Positions 34,150 through 42,140 are shown, numbered from the stretch's first letter. The stretch is 64,000 bases of DNA from JACMQX01 sp044225675 (GCA_044225675.1 JBGAIH010000016.1:1-64000); one strand, 5' to 3'. Notes: generated by a model not told the origin, from the letters alone. Numbers and translations: made by a program.

Positions 34150-34986
34150 TCACCTCCCGGACCAGTGGACGATCCGGCGCTCGAGCAGCATGAACAGGAT
34201 GTTCAGCGCGTAGCCGAGCGCGCCGGCCGCGAGGATGGACGCATACATGTCGCGCACGTTCATGATCTGCTGCGAGTTGATGATGCGGTGTCCCAGGCCG
34301 CTGTCGGAGCCGATGAACATCTCGGCCACGATCACGATCACCAGGGCCATCGACACCGCCGAGCGCAGGCCGACGAAGCTCGGCTGCAGGCTCTCCCACA
34401 CCAGCACGTCCTTGAAGATCTGCCAGCGCGTGGCGCCCATGACGCGGGCGGCCATGACGCGCTGCTTGCGTGCGTTGATGACGCCGTAGGCGCTGTTGAA
34501 GATCACGATCAGCATCGCGCCGAAGGCCGCGATCGCCACCTTGTTGACGTCGGACACGCCGAAGATCATGAGGAACAGCGGGATCAGCGCGGACGAGGGC
34601 GTGGAGCGGAAGAAGTCGATCAGGAACTCCACGCTGCGGTAGGCCTTCTCGGTGCTGCCGAGCACCACGCCGAGCGGCATGCCGACGACGGCGGCGATCG
34701 CGAAGGCCTGCAGCGTGCGCCACACCGTGACGGCAAAGTCCTTGAGCAGCGCGCCGCCGGCCAGGCCGTTGATCAGCGTGGTGACGGTATCGGCCGGCGA
34801 AGGCAGCAGGATGGCCTTGATGGCGCCCGTGCGCACCGCCAGGTCCCAGATGATGAACAGCACGATCGGCCCGATGAAGGGCAGCGCCTTGCCCCAGGCC
34901 GGCGCCTTGGGCGGTGTGGAAGCGGACGCGCTGGCGGCCGGCGGCGTCCAGGGCTTGGGCGCGGCGGTGGTGGTGTCGGCGGCCAT
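34150..34986 (-). CDS. ABC importer permease (SsuC/TauC type)
   Basis: A 278-residue inner-membrane protein with about six spans. After an Ala/Pro/Thr-rich N-terminus of 30 residues comes ALPFIGPIVLFIIWDLAVRT. The EAA loop reads RVMGATRWQIFKDVLVWESL near residue 185. It is linked to its ATPase and receptor genes by 5-base gaps. No sign of damage. Confidence 0.92.
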   Translation of the reverse strand: MAADTTTAAPKPWTPPAASASASTPPKAPAWGKALPFIGPIVLFIIWDLAVRTGAIKAILLPSPADTVTTLINGLAGGALLKDFAVTVWRTLQAFAIAAVVGMPLGVVLGSTEKAYRSVEFLIDFFRSTPSSALIPLFLMIFGVSDVNKVAIAAFGAMLIVIFNSAYGVINARKQRVMAARVMGATRWQIFKDVLVWESLQPSFVGLRSAVSMALVIVIVAEMFIGSDSGLGHRIINSQQIMNVRDMYASILAAGALGYALNILFMLLERRIVHWSGR

Positions 34987-34991
34987 CGCGC

Positions 34992-36011
34992 TCAGCCCTT
35001 GTAGATCATGGTGTCGACCATGAGGCGCGAGGAGAAGATGCCCTTCTCGCTGAACAGGTCGAAGAACTTCTGGAAGTGGCCGATGTCCTTGGGCGTGAAC
35101 TCGTTGTACATCATGTAGGCGGCCAGCGGCACCTCGCCGGTGAGCGGGCCTTCGATGGCGGTGTAACCCTTGAGGTACTGGCGTGCCTCGGCCGGCTTGG
35201 CACGCACGTAGGCCACGCCCTTGCCATAGGCGGTGATGAACTTCTTCGCTTCTTCGGGGTACTTCTTGATGAAGGCGCCCGTCAGCGAAGCCGAGCCGCC
35301 GAACCACGGCGCCATCGGATCGCCCAGCACGTACTTGGCGATCACGCCGGCCTCGAGCACGCGCGTGGTGCCGTTGAGGCGGCCGATGGTGCCCGTGGGC
35401 TCCAGCGTGTAGCAGCCATCGATCTGCCCGGCGGCCAGTGCCGCCACGTGCTGGCCGATCGGCAGCTCCACCACCGTGGCGCCGGCGGCGCCGCCGCGCT
35501 CGAGCACCGTCTTGGCCAGCGTCACGTTCTGGATGCCGGGGCCGGAGCCGACCTTCTTGCCCTTGAGGTCGGCCATGGTCTTGGCCGTGCTGCTCGCAGG
35601 CACCAGCACTTCATCGAGCACGTTCTTCGCATTGCTCGGGTTGGAGCAGAAGATCTTGAAGGTGCCGGGCGCGGCGATCTCGCCGATGGCGATGTTGGCC
35701 GAGCCGGTGCCGTTGGCGCTGCCGTCGCAGCGGTCCGACAGGATCGCCTCCATGATCTGCTGGGCGCCGGCATGGCGCTGCACTTCGACGTTCAGGCCGG
35801 CTTCCTTGAAGTAGCCCAGCTCCACCGCCGCATAGAACGGCAGGCCGGCGGCAATGGGCCAGTAGCCGATGCGGATCTTCGGGCCGGACTGGGCCCGCAC
35901 GAGGGCAGGCGCGGCCAGCACGCCCAAGGCGGCGGCGCCGCTTTGCAGCACGCGGCGCCGCGTGGCCGGGCTCGTGGCGGGGGTGGGGGCGACGCGGTCG
36001 GGTTGGCTCAT
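34992..36011 (-). CDS. ABC importer substrate-binding protein (NMT1/TauA/SsuA type)
   Basis: A 339-residue periplasmic receptor with a twin-arginine signal (ATRRRVLQSGAAALGVLAAP, cleavage near RAQS). The mature part starts KIRIGYWPIAAGLPFYAAVE and LGYFKEAGLNVEVQRHAGAQ, typical of receptors for nitrate, taurine or pyrimidine-like ligands. ATG 36011 has AGGAGAGTCTCC upstream; the longer frame to 36158 has no signal peptide. A gap of 43 bases follows atzF. It is the second complete importer receptor in the cluster, so two transporters with different ligands are predicted. Confidence 0.91.
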   Translation of the reverse strand: MSQPDRVAPTPATSPATRRRVLQSGAAALGVLAAPALVRAQSGPKIRIGYWPIAAGLPFYAAVELGYFKEAGLNVEVQRHAGAQQIMEAILSDRCDGSANGTGSANIAIGEIAAPGTFKIFCSNPSNAKNVLDEVLVPASSTAKTMADLKGKKVGSGPGIQNVTLAKTVLERGGAAGATVVELPIGQHVAALAAGQIDGCYTLEPTGTIGRLNGTTRVLEAGVIAKYVLGDPMAPWFGGSASLTGAFIKKYPEEAKKFITAYGKGVAYVRAKPAEARQYLKGYTAIEGPLTGEVPLAAYMMYNEFTPKDIGHFQKFFDLFSEKGIFSSRLMVDTMIYKG

Positions 36012-36054
36012 GGAGACTCTCCTGGAAAGGTTGAAGATGACGGGTGTGCCGGGG

Positions 36055-37857
36055 TCATGGGGCCGGTGCGGCGCGAGCCGCGCCCAGCGATGCGATGTAG
36101 TTGCGCCAGCCGCCCATGTGCGTGATGTCCTGCGCGCCGGCCAGCGCTTGTGATTCACAGAGAAAGCCCTGCACGCTGCTGCCGTCCTCCAGCTGCAGCG
36201 TGCCGATGCCCAGCGGCGCGGGAATCAACGCCACGAAGGAGCCGTAGTGCTCAAGGGGCATCTGCCAGATCTCCAGCGCAATCGGCGCGCCCTCGCCCGC
36301 CGCCACGCGCACCAGGCCCGGCTTGGGCGGCACCGTGCCCGGCAGCGCGTAGAGGCGGTAGGTAGGCGCTGTGCGCGTCTCGGCCAGCCGCACGGCCCCG
36401 CGCTCGGTGAGCTGGCCATTGAGAGGCATGCCCGACAGGTGCGCGCCGACGACGGCCACCCGCACCGAGGCGGGCGTGGCTGCCGGCGCCAGGCCCGGGA
36501 TGGGGGACGGATCTCCCAGTGGGAGGCCGGTCGCGCCCTGCGTCAGGCCGGTGGCGTGGTGGTAGCGCTGGCCCAGCTCGGCCAGCTGCCAGTCGCTGCC
36601 GGCCAGGCCGATGAGGGTGATGCCGAAGGGCAGGCCATCGGGGCGGATGGCGCTGGGCACCGCAATGGCGGCGTAGTCCAGCAGATTGACGAAGTTGGTG
36701 TACAGGCCCAGGTTGCGGTTGAGCCCGACGGGGTCGTCCTGCATCTGCGCCAGGGTGTAGTGGGTTGGCGCCGTCGGCACCAGCAGCACGTCGATGCCGC
36801 GCCACATTGCGGCGGCCTGCTGGCCGTAGGCGCGCAGCCGGGTCTGCGCCTCGTACAGGTCGGCGGCACTGTACTGGCGCCCCTGCGCGATGATGCTGCG
36901 CACCGGCTCCATGACCTCGGCCTCGTGCGCGTCGAAGAAGGGGCGGATGGCGGCATAGCGCTCGGCCACGAGCGCGCTTTCATACAGCAGCGCCGCAGCG
37001 CCGGCCAGCGGCGCATAGTCGATGGCGACCGGCGTGCCGCCGAGCGCGCGCATGCGCGCGATGGCCTCGTTGAATGCGGTCTCGGCCAGCGCATCGCCGC
37101 AGAAGTCGGGCGCGTCGGGCACGCCGAAGCGAAACGCCGCCGGATACGGACTGCGCGCCATCGGCAGCTCGCGCGAATACGGGTCCGGCAGGTCGTGGCC
37201 CATCGCCGCCTCCAGCACGCGTGCGGCCAGGCCCACCGTGCCGGCAAAGATCGACACGCAGTCCACGCTCTGCGCAGCCGGCACCACACCGCGCGCGCTG
37301 ATCAGCCCGCGCGAGGGCTTGATGCCCACGATGTTGTTCAGTCCGGCCGGGACGCGCCCCGAACCGGCGGTGTCGGTGCCCAGCGAGAAGTCCACCTGCC
37401 CGGTCGCCACCACATACGCCGAGCCCGAGCTCGAGCCGCCCGACACATAGGACGCGTCGAAGGCATTGGGCACCGCGCCATACGGCGAGCGCGAGCCGTT
37501 GAGCCCGCAGGCGAACTGGTCGAGGTTGGTCTTGCCCACCAGCGATGCACCAGCATCGAGCAGCCGCTGCACCGGCGCCGCATGGGCCGTGGGCGTATAG
37601 GCAAAGGCCGGACAGGCGGCGGTGGTCGGCAGGCCGGCCACGTCGATGTTGTCCTTGACGGCAAAGCGCAGGCCGGCGAGCGGGGAAGGCTGCGCGGCGG
37701 CAGCCTGCGGCGAGGGCGCAGCGGCCAGACCGTCGGGGACACGCGCCAGCCAGGCAGAGGAGGCGAGCCCCCCGGCGGGCCGGGCCGCGGGCGAAGGGGC
37801 CGCCTTGTCGGCAACAGGAACGGTCAGGCGATCGGCAGGGGAGGCTGTATGCACCAC
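36055..37857 (-). CDS. atzF: Allophanate hydrolase
   Basis: Converts allophanate (carboxyurea) to two ammonia and two CO2, the last step of biuret and triuret breakdown. The 600-residue protein has an amidase domain with Lys68 (RFAVKDNIDVAGLPTTAACP), cis-Ser142 and Ser166 (GTDTAGSGRVPAGLNNIVG). A C-terminal allophanate hydrolase domain covers about 470-590 (VAVVGAHLSGMPLNGQLTER, PLEHYGSFVALIPAPLGIGT). The start is GTG 37857, followed by a second GTG; the N-terminus lacks part of the usual leading helices and the ribosome-binding site is weak. It is the first gene of the second unit, about 23 bases after the predicted sigma-54 start. Confidence 0.93.
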   Translation of the reverse strand: MVHTASPADRLTVPVADKAAPSPAARPAGGLASSAWLARVPDGLAAAPSPQAAAAQPSPLAGLRFAVKDNIDVAGLPTTAACPAFAYTPTAHAAPVQRLLDAGASLVGKTNLDQFACGLNGSRSPYGAVPNAFDASYVSGGSSSGSAYVVATGQVDFSLGTDTAGSGRVPAGLNNIVGIKPSRGLISARGVVPAAQSVDCVSIFAGTVGLAARVLEAAMGHDLPDPYSRELPMARSPYPAAFRFGVPDAPDFCGDALAETAFNEAIARMRALGGTPVAIDYAPLAGAAALLYESALVAERYAAIRPFFDAHEAEVMEPVRSIIAQGRQYSAADLYEAQTRLRAYGQQAAAMWRGIDVLLVPTAPTHYTLAQMQDDPVGLNRNLGLYTNFVNLLDYAAIAVPSAIRPDGLPFGITLIGLAGSDWQLAELGQRYHHATGLTQGATGLPLGDPSPIPGLAPAATPASVRVAVVGAHLSGMPLNGQLTERGAVRLAETRTAPTYRLYALPGTVPPKPGLVRVAAGEGAPIALEIWQMPLEHYGSFVALIPAPLGIGTLQLEDGSSVQGFLCESQALAGAQDITHMGGWRNYIASLGAARAAPAP

Positions 37858-37872
37858 TTGAAGGCATCCAAA

Positions 37873-37884
37873 CTTGTATTCAAG
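37873..37884. promoter_or_regulatory. Palindromic operator over the start site of atzF (predicted GntR site)
   Basis: CTTGTATTCAAG, identical (on the opposite strand) to the core at 31521-31532 and with the same six-base spacing to the -12 element. It covers about -4 to +8 of the predicted atzF start, which suits repression by steric block. Confidence 0.75.
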
Positions 37885-37889
37885 ATTAG

Positions 37890-37906
37890 ATGCAAGCCGC
37901 GTGCCA
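37890..37906 (-). promoter_or_regulatory. Sigma-54 promoter of the atzF-ABC-atzGE unit
   Basis: The minus strand reads TGGCACGCGGCTTGCAT, a match at every defined position of the RpoN consensus TGGCACG-N4-TTGCW. The predicted start is near 37880. This is the strongest promoter call in the window. Confidence 0.85.
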
Positions 37907-38045
37907 GCACGGGACGCGCCTTCGCGGCGTCCAGACCTGCCGAAAGCGCAGCAGGCGCCGGGACCTTTTGACGGGCGAAGCCGGTGCCCGGTTCAGGCGG
38001 GCGGAGCTGATGGGACCTGGGAGACGGCGTGCCCGTGGGTGGGGA

Positions 38046-38738
38046 CTACTCCGGCAGGAACACCTGAATGGAGCCGCGATAGTGCACACCGCCCTGCGTG
38101 TAGGCCTGCGGACCGCAGGCTCCGACGTGGACGATGCCGCATGCGTTGGGTGCACCCGCCTTCATGCTGTCCGAGGGCAGGGCGCAGACGCGCTTGCGTG
38201 TGCGCAGCCACTGCACCTTCTCGGGATCCATCGTGCCGGAGCACACGTAGGCCGTCGGACTGTCGCTGAACAGGTTGCCGAAGAAGCGCCCTTCGGGTAC
38301 GGGGTACTGGCGGTCCATCTGCATCCATGCCTTCTTGACCGTTTCATTCGGTGTTTCAGGCAGCCACATCGATACTTCCACGGCGGCACCGAAATGGTTT
38401 CTCAGGGACAGCATGCACGCCGAAACCCAGTGTTGCTCCGTCTCCGTCAGATCCGTTGCGTACCAGTTCGGTGCGAGGCCCACGACACCCGGAAACTCGT
38501 ACCGCTCGCCTTCGTGTTCCGCGACCAGCGTCGTCCGGTCGTCGAGCGCGCAGTAGCTCAGATATTTGAGATTCGCCCGGCCTTGGGGCGTAGCGACAAG
38601 TTCAGGGTTTCCCAAGGGGACCGAACGCGTCCGTGGCGGCTCGGGGAAGGCCGCGCCTTCCGCCGCATGGGCCGGGACGGCGTGGAGCAGCAAGGCCGCC
38701 AACGCCGCTCCCAGGCAGGATGCGCGGGGTCGCCACAT
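38046..38738 (-). CDS. Exported Cys-containing protein of unknown function
   Basis: A 230-residue secreted or periplasmic protein. ATG 38738 begins a signal peptide (RASCLGAALAALLLHAVPAH, cleavage near AHAA). The mature protein contains KYLSYCALDDRTTLV, GVVGLAPNWYATDLTETEQH, WVSACMLSLRNHFG, EGRFFGNLFSDSPTAYVCSG, RVCALPS, NACGIVHVGACGPQ and a C-terminal IQVFLPE. Six or more spaced Cys suggest disulfide bonds. I do not recognise a named family. It is the last gene behind three tandem small exported-peptide genes, ten bases after the third, and presumably is cotranscribed with them. Confidence 0.8.
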   Translation of the reverse strand: MWRPRASCLGAALAALLLHAVPAHAAEGAAFPEPPRTRSVPLGNPELVATPQGRANLKYLSYCALDDRTTLVAEHEGERYEFPGVVGLAPNWYATDLTETEQHWVSACMLSLRNHFGAAVEVSMWLPETPNETVKKAWMQMDRQYPVPEGRFFGNLFSDSPTAYVCSGTMDPEKVQWLRTRKRVCALPSDSMKAGAPNACGIVHVGACGPQAYTQGGVHYRGSIQVFLPE

Positions 38739-38748
38739 GACGAACCTG

Positions 38749-38973
38749 TCACTTCGCGACCGTGACGGGGGCACTCTTCTCACTTTCAACCTGGACGGGC
38801 ACAACGGCGCTCTTGGGCAGGGCTTGCTGCACGGTCGCGCTGGTCCAGCCGTTCGTGCCAGTCGGGGGGTCCCGATTTCCACCGGCAAAAACGCCGCGCC
38901 AGGTCGCAGCGTGCGAAGCAAAGGATGCGGACAGCGCCACGATGATCGTGAGAGCGCGGAGGGATTTCTTCAT
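38749..38973 (-). CDS. Small exported peptide, tandem paralogue 3
   Basis: A 74-residue precursor with a signal peptide (MKKSLRALTIIVALSASFAS, cleavage near HAA). The mature peptide shares the core of its paralogues: TWRGVFAGGNRDPPTGTNG, then WTSATVQQALPKSA. It differs by a longer C-terminus (VPVQVESEKSAPVTVAK). AAAGGAAACTGAA precedes the ATG, identical to copy 2. Function unknown. It is the most diverged copy and sits next to the larger exported protein gene. Confidence 0.75.
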   Translation of the reverse strand: MKKSLRALTIIVALSASFASHAATWRGVFAGGNRDPPTGTNGWTSATVQQALPKSAVVPVQVESEKSAPVTVAK

Positions 38974-39026
38974 TTCAGTTTCCTTTTGGACCTATCGAGG
39001 GGCGGTATGCACGCTCCCCGTCTCAC

Positions 39027-39230
39027 TCACTTGGCAGGCTGCACCTGAACAGCGCTGAGGGCCGCACTCTTGGGCAGGGCTTGCTGCACGGTCGCGCTGG
39101 TCCAGCCGTTCGCGCCAGCCGGGGGCTCCCGATTTCCGTCGGCAAAGATGCTGCGCCAGCCGGCGCTGTGCGCTGCAAAAGATGCCGTGAGGGCGGCGAT
39201 GACTGCGAGGATGTGGATGGCCTTCTTCAT
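39027..39230 (-). CDS. Small exported peptide, tandem paralogue 2
   Basis: A 67-residue precursor with signal peptide MKKAIHILAVIAALTASFAA and mature core GWRSIFADGNREPPAGANG, then WTSATVQQALPKSAALSAVQ, ending VQPAK. The ribosome-binding site is AAAGGAAAC. The mature peptide is about 45 residues, without Cys, so not a classical disulfide-stabilised toxin. Function unknown. Confidence 0.78.
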   Translation of the reverse strand: MKKAIHILAVIAALTASFAAHSAGWRSIFADGNREPPAGANGWTSATVQQALPKSAALSAVQVQPAK

Positions 39231-39282
39231 TTCAGTTTCCTTTCAGGTTGATCGAGGGGGGCATGCGCTCTCCCCGTCTCAC

Positions 39283-39486
39283 TCACTTGGCAGCCTGCAC
39301 CTGAACAGCGCTGAGGGCTGCGCTCTTGGGCAGGGCTTGCTGCACGGTCGCGCTGGTCCAGCCGTTCGTGCCAGTCGGAGGCTCCCGATTTCCATCAGCA
39401 AAGATGGTGCGCCAGGTCGCAGCGTGCGAAGCAAAGGACGCGGACAGCGCGACGATGACCGTGAGGGTGCGGAGAGCTTTCTTCAT
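39283..39486 (-). CDS. Small exported peptide, tandem paralogue 1
   Basis: A 67-residue precursor with signal peptide MKKALRTLTVIVALSASFAS and core TWRTIFADGNREPPTGTNG, then WTSATVQQALPKSAALSAVQ, ending VQAAK. ATG 39486 was chosen because it starts the signal peptide; the frame continues up to 39735 but that part has no features. As first gene it probably has the promoter in 39487-39700. Its ribosome-binding site (AAGTGGAATC) is weaker than in the other copies. Confidence 0.78.
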   Translation of the reverse strand: MKKALRTLTVIVALSASFASHAATWRTIFADGNREPPTGTNGWTSATVQQALPKSAALSAVQVQAAK

Positions 39487-40126
39487 GTCAGATTCCACTT
39501 CAGGGTTGATTGGATGTGCAACGCACAGGACGATTTCAATGGAGGGAGCCCGGCGCAACGGATGACCAAAGTCACTTGATGTGAACTTTTCGCGTGAAGG
39601 AATCGGCATCCTGAATCCCGATCCGTCTGGCTGGATCTCAATCCGGAAATGGGTGTGGGGCGCATGGCCGGTTTGATGCACCGGGGCAAGGGCGCCACCG
39701 ACGGGCCGTACTGCCGGGACCGTGTGCGCCGTCACCTGCGCGGGTCGCCGGGGCTGCGGGTCATTGGCGTGGCCGAGGCCAGAGAGTCGAGTCGGGGCGG
39801 GGCGAGAAAAGCGCGAGCCGTCTGGGGGTTGGATCAGAACCCGAAGGCTTTGACGCGAAGCGCCCGCACCGGATGCCCCGACGCATGCCGGACCTCATCG
39901 GTCGGCGCTGAATCGCAGTGCCCGGCAACCTGCGCGAAGGCAGACCGGGCCATGGGGTGTCGCCGCGCGAGGACTCGGGCGGCCAGGTGCAGACCACTTG
40001 GGGCATCGGCACCTGACCGCACAGGGACGCGTCCTGCAAGACACAGGTCAGCGCGGCTGGATCGTGACTTGGCGCGTTCTTCAGCTGCTTCGAATCGGCG
40101 CTCGACCCGTCGGCCGCACCTGCGTG
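39487..40126. other. 640-bp region without a recognised gene
   Basis: Between the exported-peptide genes and tctA. Open frames on both strands here (for example plus 39649-40185 and minus 39761-40039) are Arg/Pro/Ala-rich with no domain, signal peptide or good ribosome-binding site. The right part may hold the tctA 3' untranslated region. The left part must contain the peptide-operon promoter, which I could not pin down. Confidence 0.5.
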
Positions 40127-41638
40127 TCAGTCCTCGACGAACGCTTCTTCCCGCTTGCTCTTCACCGCCGGCAGCGCCACGATGATCATGAGCAGCAGCG
40201 CCGCGGCCAGCAGGCCGGCCGACAGCGGACGGGTGACGAACACGCTCCAGTCGCCGCGCGACAGCAGCAGCGCGCGGCGCAGGTTCTCTTCCATCATCGG
40301 CCCGAGGATGAAGCCCAGCAGCAGCGGCGCCGGCTCGCACCCGAGCTTGACGAAGGCATAGCCGATGACGCCGAAGGCCGCGACCATCCAGATGTCGAAG
40401 GTGTTGTTGTTGGTCGAGTACACGCCGATGGCGCAGAACAGCACGATGGCCGGGAACAGGAAGCGGTAGGGTACCGTGAGCAGCTTGATCCACATGCCGA
40501 TCAGCGGCAGGTTCAGGATGATGAGCATCAGGTTGCCGATCCACATCGAGGCGATCAGGCCCCAGAACAGCTGCGGGTTGCTGGTCATGACCTGCGGGCC
40601 TGGCTGGATGTTGTGGATGGTCATCGCGCCCACCATCAGCGCCATCACGGCGTTGGGCGGGATGCCCAGCGTCAGCAGCGGGATGAAGGAGGTCTGCGCA
40701 CCCGCGTTGTTGGCCGACTCGGGGCCTGCCACGCCGCGGATGTTGCCCTTGCCGAAGGCCACTTCACCGGGCTTCAGGCGCATCTTCTTCTCGACCGTGT
40801 AGGCCGCGAAGGCCGCCAGCAGCGCGCCGCCGCCGGGCAGGATGCCCAGGGCCGAGCCCAGCGCCGTGCCGCGCAGCACGGCCGGCGTCATGTCGATGAA
40901 GTCCTGCTTGGTCGGGAACAGGCCCTTGACCTTGGCGGTGAAGACCTCGCGCTCGTCCTCGGGCTGGGCGAGGTTGGAGATGATTTCGCCGTAGCCGAAC
41001 ACGCCCATGGCGATGGTCACGAAGCCGATGCCGTCGGTCAGTTCGGGAATGTCGAACGAGAAGCGCGCCACGCCGGAATTCACGTCGGTGCCCACCAGGC
41101 CGAGCAGCAGGCCCAGCACGATCATCGCGATGGCCTTGACCAGCGAGCCCGAGGCCAGCACCACGGCGCCGATCAGGCCCAGGATCATCAGCGAGAAGTA
41201 TTCGGCCGGGCCGAACTTGAAGGCCAGTTCGGTCAGAGGCGGTGCGAAGGCCGCCAGGATCAGCGTGCCGACGCAGCCGGCAAAGAACGAGCCGAGGCCC
41301 GCAGCCGCCAGCGCCGGCCCTGCCCGCCCCTGCCGCGCCATCTGGTAGCCGTCGATGCAGGTCACGACCGAGGACGATTCGCCCGGCAGGTTCACCAGAA
41401 TGGCCGTGGTCGAGCCGCCGTACTGCGCGCCGTAGTAGATGCCGGCCAGCATGATGAGCGCCGAGACCGGCGGCAGCGCATAGGTGGCGGGCAGCAGCAT
41501 GGCGATGGTCGCCACCGGGCCGATGCCGGGCAGCACGCCGATGAGCGTGCCCAGGATACAGCCGATCAGCGCGTACAGCAGGTTGATCGGCGTGAACGCG
41601 ACGCCGAAGCCGAGCGCGAGGTTGGAAAAGAGATCCAT
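40127..41638 (-). CDS. tctA: Tripartite tricarboxylate transporter large permease TctA
   Basis: A 503-residue membrane protein with about eleven spans, the main channel subunit of a TTT carboxylate importer. Family motifs are clear: NLLYALIGCILGTLIGVLPG, GIGPVATIAMLLPATYALPP, YGGSTTAILVNLPGESSSVV, and in the second half GILPGGGALLAAFAAYTVEK, NAGAQTSFIPLLTLGIPPNA. It follows tctB by 13 bases. No TctC receptor gene is adjacent, so it must use a Bug protein encoded elsewhere. Confidence 0.95.
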   Translation of the reverse strand: MDLFSNLALGFGVAFTPINLLYALIGCILGTLIGVLPGIGPVATIAMLLPATYALPPVSALIMLAGIYYGAQYGGSTTAILVNLPGESSSVVTCIDGYQMARQGRAGPALAAAGLGSFFAGCVGTLILAAFAPPLTELAFKFGPAEYFSLMILGLIGAVVLASGSLVKAIAMIVLGLLLGLVGTDVNSGVARFSFDIPELTDGIGFVTIAMGVFGYGEIISNLAQPEDEREVFTAKVKGLFPTKQDFIDMTPAVLRGTALGSALGILPGGGALLAAFAAYTVEKKMRLKPGEVAFGKGNIRGVAGPESANNAGAQTSFIPLLTLGIPPNAVMALMVGAMTIHNIQPGPQVMTSNPQLFWGLIASMWIGNLMLIILNLPLIGMWIKLLTVPYRFLFPAIVLFCAIGVYSTNNNTFDIWMVAAFGVIGYAFVKLGCEPAPLLLGFILGPMMEENLRRALLLSRGDWSVFVTRPLSAGLLAAALLLMIIVALPAVKSKREEAFVED

Positions 41639-41651
41639 GGGGTCAGCCCTT

Positions 41652-42140
41652 TCAGCCGGTGATGAACGTGGGCCAGACCTGGATCTGGAGTTTGAGCAGG
41701 ACGATGAACGCGAGGTAGCTGCCCACCGCGAGGATCGTGGCGAGGATCAGCACGTCGCGCAGCTTGAAGTTCTCGCCGGCCAGGCTGGCCACGAGCGTCA
41801 GCGCGTAGATTGCGGCGATCATGCCCATGGCCGGCACCTTGATGCTGGGCAGACCGCCGAGCAGCAGGCCGAACAGCAGGTTGGCGCCGATGATGTAGAC
41901 CAGCGGCTTCCAGGCGATCGAGCCGATCTTCGCTCCGTCTTCGGTTTCCACCACGAGCGAGGTGAAGATCACGACGCCGCCCAGGATGGCGAGCACGATG
42001 CCCAGCATGAGCGGGAAGTAGCCCGGGCCCATGCGGGCGCCCGAGCCGACGCTGTAGGTGGTGGCGCCCCAGGCGAACGCGACGCCCACGGCACTGAACA
42101 TGACGCCGGAAAAGAAGTCTTTCTGGCTCTTGATTTTCAT
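41652..42140 (-). CDS. tctB: Tripartite tricarboxylate transporter small permease TctB
   Basis: A 162-residue membrane protein with four predicted spans, beginning MKIKSQKDFFSGVMFSAVGV and then GSGARMGPGYFPLMLGIVLA, the TctB hallmark. It forms the membrane complex with TctA. It is the first gene of tctBA, divergent from tctDE across 197 bases. A 9-bp-stem inverted repeat in the leader (42168-42176/42181-42189) may be regulatory or just GC-rich chance. Confidence 0.92.
   Translation of the reverse strand: MKIKSQKDFFSGVMFSAVGVAFAWGATTYSVGSGARMGPGYFPLMLGIVLAILGGVVIFTSLVVETEDGAKIGSIAWKPLVYIIGANLLFGLLLGGLPSIKVPAMGMIAAIYALTLVASLAGENFKLRDVLILATILAVGSYLAFIVLLKLQIQVWPTFITG

Larger units (their letters stand above)
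38749..39486 (-). repeat. Three-copy tandem gene duplication, period about 256 bp
   Basis: Starts at 39486, 39230 and 38973 are spaced 256 and 257 bases. A stretch of about 45 bases coding for the NGWTSATVQQALPKSA core is nearly identical in all three, and copies 2 and 3 also share the ribosome-binding site. Differences are mostly silent or conservative (ADG/AGG, REPP/RDPP, TGTN/AGAN), so the copies appear under selection to keep the protein. Confidence 0.85.

Noticed and set aside
38749..39486. Bacteriocin or lanthipeptide precursors
   Set aside because: Sec-type signal peptides, no Cys in the mature core, no double-Gly leader and no modification or export genes beside them.
39649..40185. 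A 178-residue plus-strand protein
   Set aside because: Arg/Pro/Ala-rich with no ribosome-binding site or domain; overlaps the tctA 3' end.
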